Shown: piece after piece, positions 52,550 to 61,068 of the stretch
Layout of the letters: each line of letters opens with the position of its first letter
Position numbering within the stretch: position 1 is the first letter of the stretch
Assembly: GCA_037953745.1 (NCBI GenBank)
Contig: JBAKBP010007600.1
Span: forward strand, 1-64,000
Origin: Lithodes maja
Lineage: Eukaryota > Arthropoda > Malacostraca > Decapoda > Lithodidae
Length of the DNA stretch: 64,000 nucleotides
Direction: 5' to 3'
Position numbers and translations under genes: made by a program
Notes under the pieces: generated by a model
Databases searched by the model: none
What the model saw: only the letters and a program-made list of their open reading frames with translations
What the model was told of the DNA's origin: nothing

Positions 52550-53480
52550 ATTCTTAACCTAATTTAAGCAGCACCTCAATAACTCTACATGGACAAGGTT
52601 CTCCGCTTTTATTCCTTTACATAGATTCTTATGATTACAATATTATCCTGGACATAACAGCCGTAACGCTTAACACAGACCGAATATTCCTTTAACGATG
52701 ATAACAGATAATGTTTCCTTTATAACCAAAGATTTCGCTGATCATACCGACTAGTGTCCTTCCTACTTATTTCTCAAACTAAAGCTAGTCTAATGGCAAC
52801 TATTATTTTTTCCTCTGAGTCTTATAGTTGCATGTCTATCCTCAAGAATTATTCACTTTTACTTTACTATTAATATCTATGTGCTGTCCTAACAGATCCT
52901 ACACTAGCTATAACTTATCGGCATGGAGCCTTCTCTAACAAGAATAACTATTTCCCTCTTAACATATCATAATTTTATTTATCAACAAAAGTCTATTATC
53001 TTTTCTCTTTAGTTTGTCCTATAAGAACATATCAAGTATTTATGGAACCACTGGGTTAGTCATGCATTTTCTCTCTTTCCTTAGGTCTGGTTCTGGCCCA
53101 ATATGGGTCCTTTAAACAAAAATATATATATGGCATACTGCTAGGTGTGTACTGGAACATTTTCACCACCTCAGAGCTGGCCAATAGCTCTTCTGGAAAT
53201 TCTCGCTCCCGTCTACTATCTGTCGTCCCTCTTGAATCGCTTGGCTGTAAGTATGCAAGCCAGCGATGTGACGACAGGCGGCCGGATACGGAAGGTGTAT
53301 CCGCCTAGTAGGTGAGAGCGATGCTAGGCCTCAGGTGGTCTTTACTGGATCATTTGGTGAGGGCTGGGTAGCTGGAATAAGTGGTTCCGAGTTCCCTTTG
53401 GTGCCCAAGCGAGAGAGAGGAAGTGGGTTGCAAGAAGCACACCCAGTGGATTCCGAGAGGTGAATGACCGCTGCAGAGAG
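52550..53480. other. Intergenic with a possible degenerate hAT-like terminus
   Basis: Mostly unique AT-rich DNA to about 53080. Near 53378 the words AGTGGTTCC..TTTGGTGCCC resemble hAT termini, but no matching 8-bp duplication was found. No gene recognised. Confidence 0.4.
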
Positions 53481-53481
53481 T

Positions 53482-55054
53482 CGAGTAATGAGTAGTGACA
53501 GGGGGTTAGGGGGAAAGTGGGGATAGGACAAGAAATAGTTGGATGAAGTGAATTGTAGCAGGAGAAAAAGGTTTCCAGGCTTGACTGGAACTGCCTGAGG
53601 GTTTTTCTGTTTTTGTGTTTTTTAGCTGCTGAAGAGACTGGCCAGGGCAAGGTCGACAGGGGCGCGTTCGGGGAGGCTCCTCGCTGGCACGGGTATCATC
53701 TGCCATGTCTGGTCGGGGGCGTGTGAGGCTGGGGTGATGGTGGTGAAGGTGATGGGTGGTGGTGGTGGTGGTGGTGGTGAGTTTTTATTTCCTTGGGAGG
53801 TCTGGGAAGCCGCGTTTTAGAGCTTCCTCCACTGTCACGCTGCAGGTCACGTAGTTGGTCTTGGGGTCCTTCGTGTGGAAGTAGCAGTTGCAGCCGTCTC
53901 TTTTCCAGTTCTCCATACAGTAGGACAGGAATCCGTGGAATTCGGGTATTATGCAGTCCTTGTAGGCATAGCTCATGGACATGTTGAAGTCTGTTTCGAG
54001 GTGTGGATAACAGATGTCCATGAACAGTTGGTGAGGAGTTTTTGGAGTTTTTTCTGGCTGTGGTGTTGGTGGCTGGGGCTCGGGAGTTGCAGCTGGTAAT
54101 GTCTCCTTTGCTAGTGCTGGTTTTTTCTTCTTCATCTTCATTTTTTTGGCTTTGGGGCTTGCAGTCTCAAGGGTGGGCATGGAGGCTGCTTCTACATGTT
54201 CTGCTAACTCAGGTGGTGGTGTAGTGGTTGCAGTCATAGCCGTGATTACTGAAGGTGGTGGTGGTGGTGGGAGGGCTTCCTCGACCTCCATAGGTGGTGC
54301 TGGAGTCTTGTCCTCTTCAGGTTTGCATTCTCCAGTGAAAAGGTCGATGAAGGGAGTCAGAGTCAGGACCTTTGGCTTGGTGGGTGCTGGTGGTGATGGT
54401 GCAGGCCCCTCTGAAGGTGGTGGTGGGCAGTTTTTCCTATTCAGAGGGCGAGGCAGGAGAAGTTTTGGAGCCGGTGTGTTCCTCTGCCTCGGTGTTCTCT
54501 GGTGGCTCCCTGGAAGGTTGGCTGGGATGGATATTACAGGGAGGTTGTTCTCCTTCAGGAGGGCGGGCAGAATCTGCTGCAGGAGGGAGGTGTCGTCTCC
54601 AGCCAGAGCCATAGCCGTCCTAATAACCACATCTATGATGGAAAAAGATGTGGTATTGGATTTTGGGCTCGGCCTGGTGGGTCTCCTGCTGGTTGACTCC
54701 TTCTGCCCCTCCTTCAGGAGGTCCCTGGCGTGAGTGGAGCCCTTGACAGCGGCGCCCTTTGGTCCCGTCACCTGTCTGGCTTCAGGACCTCTGGGAGCAG
54801 CCACTGCCACAAATTCCACCCTTTCTCCATCACCAAGGGAGGGCACAGCCTTAAGGGGGTTGTTTCTCTTGATGGCGCCCTTGTGGGTGAAGATGTCCTT
54901 GGTGCCGTCGTCAGGGGTGATGAAGCCGTATCCCTTCTTCACATTGAACCATTTTACAAGTCCAGCAAGGATGGGAGTTGCTGAACTCATGGTGAATGGT
55001 TGGTTGTGAGAGAGAGAGGTGAGGTAGGTGTGCTCAGGATGGGAGCTCAGAGCT
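53482..55054. repeat. Tandem duplication unit 1 (cold-shock-domain gene unit)
   Basis: Extends from CGAGTAATGAGTAGTGACAG to GGGAGCTCAGAGCT and recurs at 55068-56635, offset by about 1.58 kb, with only scattered differences. The unit contains the whole coding frame, its 5' leader and about 300 bp of 3' sequence. Confidence 0.92.
53785..54990 (-). CDS. Cold-shock-domain protein with novel C-terminal Cys/His region (copy 1)
   Basis: 401 codons from ATG at 54990 in the context CACCATGAG to TAA at 53785. The frame stays open further upstream, but homology between copies and the domain position support this ATG. Residues about 8-78 are a Y-box-type cold-shock domain: LAGLVKWFNVKKGYGFITPD with RNP1 (KGYGFI), RNP2-like DIFTHK, and GDGERVEFVAV..G.EA..VTGP. 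Such domains bind single-stranded nucleic acid. Residues about 114-155 look helical (FSIIDVVIRTAMALAGD, LLQQILPALLKEN). A Pro-rich linker and a Lys-rich stretch (KAKKMKMKKKKP, possibly nuclear-localising) follow. The last ~85 residues (HQLFMDICYPHLETDF .. DGCNCYFHTKDPKTNYVTC) are Cys/His-rich and unfamiliar. Intronless. AATAAA overlaps the stop codon. It may be a retrogene, a transposon-carried gene or a host gene. Confidence 0.78.
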   Translation of the reverse strand: MSSATPILAGLVKWFNVKKGYGFITPDDGTKDIFTHKGAIKRNNPLKAVPSLGDGERVEFVAVAAPRGPEARQVTGPKGAAVKGSTHARDLLKEGQKESTSRRPTRPSPKSNTTSFSIIDVVIRTAMALAGDDTSLLQQILPALLKENNLPVISIPANLPGSHQRTPRQRNTPAPKLLLPRPLNRKNCPPPPSEGPAPSPPAPTKPKVLTLTPFIDLFTGECKPEEDKTPAPPMEVEEALPPPPPPSVITAMTATTTPPPELAEHVEAASMPTLETASPKAKKMKMKKKKPALAKETLPAATPEPQPPTPQPEKTPKTPHQLFMDICYPHLETDFNMSMSYAYKDCIIPEFHGFLSYCMENWKRDGCNCYFHTKDPKTNYVTCSVTVEEALKRGFPDLPRK

Positions 55055-55067
55055 GAATGTTTTCTAC

Positions 55068-56635
55068 CGAGTAATGAGTAGTGACAGGGGGTTAGGGGGA
55101 AGTGGGATAGGACAAGAAATAGTTGGATGAAGTGAATTGTAGCAGGAGAAAAAGGTTTCCAGGCTTGACTGGAACTGCCTGAGGGTTTTTCTGTTTTTGT
55201 GTTTTTTAGCTGCTGAAGAGACTGGCCAGGGCAAGGTCGACAGGGGCGCGTTCGGGGAGGCTCCTCGCTGGCACGGGTATCATCTGCCATGTCTGGTCGG
55301 GGGCGTGTGAGGCTGGGGTGATGGTGGTGAAGGTGATGGGTGGTGGTGGTGGTGGTGGTGAGTTTTTATTTCCTTGGGAGGTCTGGGAAGCCGCGTTTTA
55401 GAGCTTCCTCCACTGTCACGCTGCAGGTCACGTAGTTGGTCTTGGGGTCCTTCGTGTGGAAGTAGCAGTTGCAGCCGTCTCTTTTCCAGTTCTCCATACA
55501 GTAGGACAGGAATCCGTGGAATTCGGGTATTATGCAGTCCTTGTAGGCATAGCTCATGGACATGTTGAAGTCTGTTTCGAGGTGTGGATAACAGATGTCC
55601 ATGAACAGTTGGTGAGGAGTTTTTGGAGTTTTTTCTGGCTGTGGTGTTGGTGGCTGGGGCTCGGAAGTTGCAGCTGGTAATGTCTCCTTTGCTACTGCTG
55701 GTTTTTTCTTCTTCATCTTCATTTTTTTGGCTTTGGGGCTTGCAATCTCAAGGGTGGGCATGGAGGCTCCTTCTACATGTACTGCTAACTCAGGTGGTGG
55801 TGTAGTGGTTGCAGTCATAGCCGTGATTACTGAAGGTGGTGGTGGTGGTGGGAGGGCTTCCTCGACCTCCATAGGTGGTGCTGGAGTCTTGTCCTCTTCA
55901 GGTTTGCATTCTCCAGTGAAAAGGTCGATGAAGGGAGTCAGAGTCAGGACCTTCGGCTTGGTGGGTGCTGGTGGTGATGGTGCAGGCCCCTCTGAAGGTG
56001 GTGGTGGGCAGTTTTTCCTATTCAGAGGGCGAGGCAGGAGAAGTTTTGGAGCCGGTGTGTTCCTCTGCCTCGGTGTTCTCTGGTGGCTCCCTGGAAGGTT
56101 GGCTGGGATGGATATTACAGGGAGGTTGTTCTCCTTCAGGAGGGCGGGCAGAATCTGCTGCAGGAGGGAGGTGTCGTCTCCAGCCAGAGCCATAGCCGTC
56201 CTAATAACCACATCTATGATGGAAAAAGATGTGGTATTGGATTTTGGGCTCGGCCTGGTGGGTCTCCTGCTGGTTGACTCCTTCTGCCCCTCCTTCAGGA
56301 TGGTCCCTGGCGTGAGTGGAGCCCTTGACAGCGGCGCCCTTTGGTCCCGTCACCTGTCTGGCTTCAGGACCTCTGGGAGCAGCCACTGCCACAAATTCCA
56401 CCCTTTCTCCATCACCAAGGGAGGGCACAGCCTTAAGGGGGTTGTTTCTCTTGATGGCGCCCTTGTGGGTGAAGATGTCCTTGGTGCCGTCGTCAGGGGT
56501 GATGAAGCCGTACCCCTTCTTCACATTGAACCATTTTACAAGTCCAGCAAGGATGGGAGTTGCTGAACTCATGGTGAATGGTTGGTTGTGAGAGAGAGAG
56601 GTGAGGTAGGTGTGCTCAGGATGGGAGCTCAGAGC
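55068..56635. repeat. Tandem duplication unit 2
   Basis: Head-to-tail copy of 53482-55054. Differences include a shorter GGT run in the 3' region, one inserted T at 56301 and a handful of substitutions. Confidence 0.92.
55366..56572 (-). pseudogene. Cold-shock-domain gene copy 2, frameshifted after the cold-shock domain
   Basis: Same ATG (56572) and TAA (55366) as copy 1, but one extra T at 56301 makes the total 1207 bp instead of 1206. The frame from the ATG stays correct for about 90 codons, covering the complete cold-shock domain, then reads about 33 unrelated codons (HPEGGAEGVNQQ .. IFFHHRCGY) to a stop at 56201. The rest of the original frame (55366-56211) remains open. Replacements against copy 1 in the C-terminal half include AEHVEAAS to AVHVEGAS, ALAKE to AVAKE and TPEPQ to TSEPQ. 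It could still give a short cold-shock-only protein. Otherwise it is a pseudogene, or the T is an assembly error. Confidence 0.78.
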
Positions 56636-56686
56636 TCTGTCCTGACCAAAAGGGGGGCGCGGTGCTAACAAGGTTAAGAACCACTG
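56636..56686. mobile_element. hAT-like terminus with candidate 8-bp target duplication
   Basis: Read inward from 56686 on the minus strand: CAGTGGTTCTTAACCTTGTT, then AGCACCGCGCCCCCC. This is a typical hAT end. The adjoining CTCTAGAG (56687-56694) fits the hAT target pattern. The partner end was not found, so the limits of the element are unknown. It lies directly upstream of the cold-shock-domain pair. Confidence 0.6.
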
Positions 56687-56694
56687 CTCTAGAG

Positions 56695-56930
56695 GGTGTT
56701 TTTTCTAAGCTCGGTGGAAGTCTAGCGAGGAAACTAAAAAATATATTAATAAATGAATTAATAGACCAAAAAAACAACCACTGTCCCCTTAATGGAGGAC
56801 TCATGCTCAAGGTTGAATTTACAGACCTGGACAAAAATAATTATAAATTAATTATTTCGTATACAAATGCAAATTTGAAGCAGCTGGGTAACATTGATCG
56901 ATTAAATTAAACTCTATTATTATCACACAC
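56695..56930. other. Spacer with MITE family B end
   Basis: TAAGCTCGGTGGAAGTCTAGC and GAGGAAAC (56711-56740) match the family B terminus. The rest is AT-rich. Confidence 0.5.
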
Positions 56931-56964
56931 GCGCACACACACACACACACACTCCTGCTCCACC

Positions 56965-57011
<47 letters not shown>

Positions 57012-57034
57012 TCCTGCTCCACCTTCACTATCAA

Positions 57035-57092
<58 letters not shown>
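56925..57092. repeat. (CA)n tract with duplicated CTCCTGCTCCACCTTCAC
   Basis: CA dinucleotides interrupted twice by the same 18-bp phrase (about 56952 and 57011). It runs directly into a SINE head. Confidence 0.95.
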
Positions 57093-57094
<2 letters not shown>

Positions 57095-57569
57095 CCCGTA
57101 GCCTAGTAGGTAGAGCTCTCGTCTCACACACGAGGGGTCGGGGGTTCAATCCCCCGGCCGGGCGGAGACAAATTGGGCTTGTCTCCTTTCATGTGTTAGC
57201 CTCAGTTCACCTAGCTGTAAATAGGTACCTGGAATAAGTGGACGACGTTGTGACGTCCCTTCTGGGGTTGGCAAAAATGGTACAAGGCGAGATGGGTATC
57301 ATATGGTTCACCTAAGCTGATGGCTACCTAAGCCTTCGTGCGAGACGGTACCGTCTATAGTGATAATGGTACCATACAGATCCACCCTAAGCCTTCGTTT
57401 CCGTTGTCGCCAATTGGCTAAATACAGACTACACACACATCCACAGCCATTCCAACAGTACATAAAACACTTAACATGCATTTCACGCAATACATTCCCA
57501 GTTAAGGAGGCGCGATAATAATGAGCTTAGCTCGCATTGCGTGGATTCCCCTTGACGAACAAGTAACTG

Positions 57570-57575
<6 letters not shown>
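57093..57575 (+). mobile_element. SINE family 1, copy b
   Basis: A complete copy. The head has the A-box GTAGCCTAGTAGGTAGAGC, anticodon arm CTCGT-CTCACAC-ACGAG, B-box GGGGTTCAATCCC and an acceptor-like GGGCGGAGACA resembling tRNA-Val(CAC). The body to 57550 is followed by the tail AAGTAACTGAGTAAC, then (CA)n. Confidence 0.92.
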
Positions 57576-57608
<33 letters not shown>

Positions 57609-57613
57609 CACAC

Positions 57614-58070
57614 AGCCCGTAGCCTAGTAGGTAGAGCTCTCGTCTCACACACGAGGGGTCGGGGGTTCAATTCCCGGCCGGGCGGAGACAAATTGGGCTG
57701 GTCTCCTTTCATGTGTTAGCCTCAGTTCACCTAGCTGTAAATAGGTACCTGGAATAAGTGGACGACGTTGTGACGTCCCATCTGGGGTTGGCAAAAATGG
57801 TACAAGGCGAGATGGGCATCATATGGTTCACCTAAGCTGATGGCTACCTAAGCCTTCGGGCGAGACGGTACCGTCTATAGTGAGAATGGTACCATACAGA
57901 TCCACCCTAAGCCTTCGTTTCCGATGTCGTCAATTGGCTAAAATACAGACTACACACACATCCACAGCCATTCCAACGATACATATAACACCTACACATA
58001 TAGGAGGCGGGAAAATAACGAGCATGCTCACTCCCGCAATACAACTAGAGTAAGTACAACTAGAGTAAGT
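57614..58070 (+). mobile_element. SINE family 1, copy c (diverged 3' end)
   Basis: The head and most of the body are as copy b, but after ACATCCACAGCCATTCCAAC the end differs: AGGAGGCGGGAAAATAACGA, then ACAACTAGAGTAAGT twice as a 15-bp tail repeat. Flanked by (CA)n on both sides. Confidence 0.9.
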
Positions 58071-58090
58071 ACACACACACACACACACAC

Positions 58091-58571
58091 CGTAGCCTAG
58101 TAGGTAGAGCTCTCGTCTCACACACGAGGGGTCGGGGGTTCAATCCCCCGGCCGGGCGGAGACAAATTGGGCTCGTCTCCTTTCATGTGTTAGCCTCAGT
58201 TCACCTAGCTGTAAATAGGTACCTGGAATAAGTGGACGACGTTGTGACGTCCCATCTGGGGTTGGCAAAAATGGTACAAGGCGAGATGGGTATCATATGG
58301 TTCACCTAAGCTGATGGCTACCTAAGCCTTCGGGCGAGACGGTACCGTCTATAGTGAGAATGGTACCATACAGATCCACCCTAAGCCTTCGTTTCCGTTG
58401 TCGCCAATTGGCTAAATACAGACTACACACACATCCACAGCCATTCCAACAGTACATAAAACACTTAACATGCATTTCACGCAATACATTCCCAGTTAAG
58501 GAGGCGCGATAATAATGAGCTTAGCTCGCATTGCGTGGATTCCCCTTGACGAACAAGTAACTGAGTAACTG

Positions 58572-58577
<6 letters not shown>
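58091..58577 (+). mobile_element. SINE family 1, copy d
   Basis: A complete copy missing only the first few head bases (starts CGTAGCCTAGTAGG at the (CA)n boundary). It ends CAAGTAACTGAGTAACTGAG and TAAC, then (CA)n. Confidence 0.92.
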
Positions 58578-58612
<35 letters not shown>

Positions 58613-58842
58613 GATACTTAATTTGCTAGTCATATCTCATGCCAACTCTCCCTTCCACTGTGCCTGCCTGAATACACGTATGTGCACTCCACCCACCCAC
58701 ACACACACAGACTCCACCTACACTATTAGCACTTACACACTCAACCTACACCATCATTATCACACACGCGTACACACACACATCACCTACACTATCATTA
58801 TCACACACACACACACACACTTCCACTCCACCTGCTCTATCA

Positions 58843-58918
<76 letters not shown>
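58578..58918. repeat. (CA)n-rich tract with short unique island
   Basis: (CA)n at 58578-58607, a unique piece to about 58690, then CA-rich sequence with repeated CACCTACACTATCATTATCA, and a long pure (CA)n at 58846-58917. Confidence 0.93.
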
Positions 58919-59020
58919 CTAGAGATTCGGCGCAGCAATGTCCTTACCCTTTCAAGCCTTTAAAGAGCAAGTTATCCAGCCTGGTACACAGGGGCTACTG
59001 CACATCATACAGGTTAATAT
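58919..59020. other. Spacer, nothing recognised
   Basis: Short unique sequence. Confidence 0.4.
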
Positions 59021-59240
59021 AGTCTGTTCCAAGTGAGTAGGCCAACACTCTTCAACATAAACCTCTATAGCTCACAAACGAACAGAGTAATCGAGTTAAG
59101 ATTTCTACCATTTGGGAAGAGTCAGCCAAGGAATAGGTGTGCAATTTCACAGCCCATTTGTTCTAGCCCTTTTAGAGTTACAGAGGTTATGGTTCAGGAT
59201 TTGTGGCCTACTCATTGGAAACAGGGTATAGTTCACCTCC
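59021..59240. repeat. Dispersed repeat family G, copy 2
   Basis: See copy 1 at 50968-51228. Confidence 0.72.
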
Positions 59241-59288
59241 CAAGAAGGTCGTCAAAAAGGTTCACTTACCCCATATTCCTCTTTACTG

Positions 59289-59663
59289 TTAAGGGGATAG
59301 TGGCTGGTTCTTTGGTCTATTTATTCAGTTATTCATATAATTTTTAGCTTCCTCGCTAGACCTCTATCAAGCTTAAACAAAGAAACCTACTGTAGACCCC
59401 CCTGCAAGATAAATTTGTAAACAAAATTGGTAGAAAAATGGCCCGACCGAAGGCAGGTTCCTTTTAAAATGACAGGCTCGCTTTCGCTCGCCAGGAAAAA
59501 TCGACACCTAAATGGCACGAAAGGTCTTAACATTGACAACGAAATAGGGCGAAAGGTGTTAAAATCGTCAAACTAATGGGCCGAACGTCTTAAAATCTCA
59601 AAACTAATGGGGCTAAACATGAGGGAACAGAAGGTCCAGAAAAACGGTCTATCTCCCCTTTAA
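59289..59663. mobile_element. MITE family B, copy 4 (most complete)
   Basis: TTAAGGGGATAG at the left and ATCTCCCCTTTAA at the right. The order is TCCTCGCTAGACCTCTATCA, AAGCTTAAAC, CCGAAGGCAGG, GGCTCGCTTTCGCTCGCCAGG, AATCGACACCTAAATGGC, then three diverged phrases of the type CGAAAGGTCTTAACATTGAC, CGAAAGGTGTTAAAATCGTC and CGAACGTCTTAAAATCTCAA. Family A shares the GCTCGC..GCTCGCCAGGAAAAA..TCGACACCT core and TTAAGGGG ends, so the two families are related. Confidence 0.82.
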
Positions 59664-60006
59664 GTGACCCAAGGCATAACGTGTTGGGAGGTTAAGCCGG
59701 TGTGCCACACGAGCGTTTTTTCCGTCAATTTTCCACGAGCAAGTTTTTCCTCGTATTATTTCGAGACATTTTCGCACTGGTATCGGCAACTAAACTGAAG
59801 GTAGATTATGTTAGGCGGCTGAATTCTGATAAAGTTTAATTTTTTAAGCTTTCAGACCATAATTTCCCGTAAAAATTGCTCGAAAAAGCGCTCGTGTGAC
59901 ACCGGCTTTGCCCATCTGTCTTTCCCTGCTGAATGTCAAGCCAAATCAGTGACTTGCGAAAGCTGACCTGGCTGAGGTGTCTCAGATTTGGCTGACCTAA
60001 TCTAAC
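59664..60006. other. Intergenic, nothing recognised
   Basis: Contains a possible inverted pair, GTGCCACACGAGCGTTTTT (59700) against GAAAAAGCGCTCGTGTGACAC (59882), and may be a small foldback element. Confidence 0.5.
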
Positions 60007-60355
60007 TTAAGGGGAGGTTTTTGTTTTTTTTCTGGACCCCTCTTTTCCTCATGCTTAGCCTAATTAGTTTTGAGATTTTAAGACGTTTGCCCCATTAGTT
60101 TGGCGATTTTAAGTACCTTTTGTCCATTTCTTTGTCAATATTAAGACCTTCCATGCCGTTCATGTATCGATTTATTTTCCTCGCGAGCGATAGAGAGCCT
60201 GTAATTCAGGAGAAACCGGCCTTCGGCGGGAACAGTATTTTACCGAAAAGTGTACACATTCATCTCGAGTGGGGGTCTTGAACGTATTTTAAAATTTTGC
60301 TGGGAGTCTAGGGAGCAAATTTAAGGGGAGGTTTTTAATTTGATCCCTAGACACA
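60007..60355. mobile_element. MITE family B, copy 5 (opposite orientation to copy 4)
   Basis: Starts TTAAGGGGAGGTTTTT, then CCTCATGCTTAGCC, ATTTTAAGACGTTTGCCCC, TTTGGCGATTTTAAG, TTTCTTTGTCAATATTAAGAC, CTCGCGAGCGATAGAGAGCC and GGCCTTCGGCGG. A second TTAAGGGGAGG occurs at 60320, near the right end. Confidence 0.78.
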
Positions 60356-60380
60356 CCCACACCCACACACACACACACAC

Positions 60381-60718
60381 GGACGTTGTGACGTCCCATC
60401 TGGGGTTGGCAAAAATGGTACAAGGCGAGATGGGTATCATATGGTTCACCTAAGCTACTGGTCAACCTAAGCCTTCGGGTGAGACTGGTACCGTAGTGAG
60501 AATGGTACCATACAGATTAACCCTAAGCCTTCGTTTCCAGATGTCGCCAATTGGCTAAAATACAGACTACACACACATCCACAGCCATTCCAACGATACA
60601 TAAACACTTAACATGCATTTCACGCAATACATTCCCAGTTAAGGAGGCGCGATAATAATGAGCTTAGCTCGCATTGCGTGGATTCCCCTTGACGAAACAA
60701 GCAAGCAAGTGAATAACA
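60381..60718 (+). mobile_element. SINE family 1, copy e (headless)
   Basis: Begins mid-body at GGACGTTGTGACGTCCCATC, fused to (CA)n, and continues to TTGACGAAACAAGCAAGCAAG and a tail. The tRNA head is missing. The CA repeat takes its place. Confidence 0.88.
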
Positions 60719-60800
60719 CACATACACACCCACACATACACATTCACACCCACCCACACACACATACATACACACCCACACACATACATACACACCAACA

Positions 60801-60832
<32 letters not shown>
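60719..60832. repeat. CA-rich tract
   Basis: Imperfect CACACATA/CACCCA repeats ending in pure (CA)n at the next SINE head. Confidence 0.92.
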
Positions 60833-60835
<3 letters not shown>

Positions 60836-61066
60836 AGCCTAGTAGGTAGAGCTCTCGTCTCACACACGAGGGGTCGGGGGTTCAATCCCCGGCCGGGCGG
60901 AGACAAATTGGGCTTGTCTCCTTTCATGTGTTAGCCTCAGTTCACCTAGCTGTAAATAGGTACCTGGAATAAGTGGACGACGTTGTGACGTCCCATCTGG
61001 GGTTGGCAAAAATGGTACAAGGCGAGATGGGTATCATATGGTTCACCTAAGCTGATGGCTACCTAA
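60833..61066 (+). mobile_element. SINE family 1, copy f (3'-truncated)
   Basis: Head and proximal body as in copy b up to GCTGATGGCTACCTAA, where it is replaced by the CpG-rich element that starts near 61069. The rest of the SINE is not found beyond that element. Confidence 0.88.
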
Positions 61067-61068
61067 AA

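Noticed and set aside
53376..53410. Definite left end of a hAT element
   Set aside because: Only the first ~10 bases resemble a hAT end and the expected CTCTAGAG duplication is missing; kept only as a hypothesis in the findings.
54146..54733. Plus-strand 195- and 279-codon Gly/Val-rich frames across the cold-shock units
   Set aside because: Antisense of the Pro-rich coding frame; low complexity and no known domain.
57093..57165. Functional tRNA-Val gene
   Set aside because: The 5' acceptor strand is absent, the sequence continues into a repeated body present in six copies, and no terminator follows.
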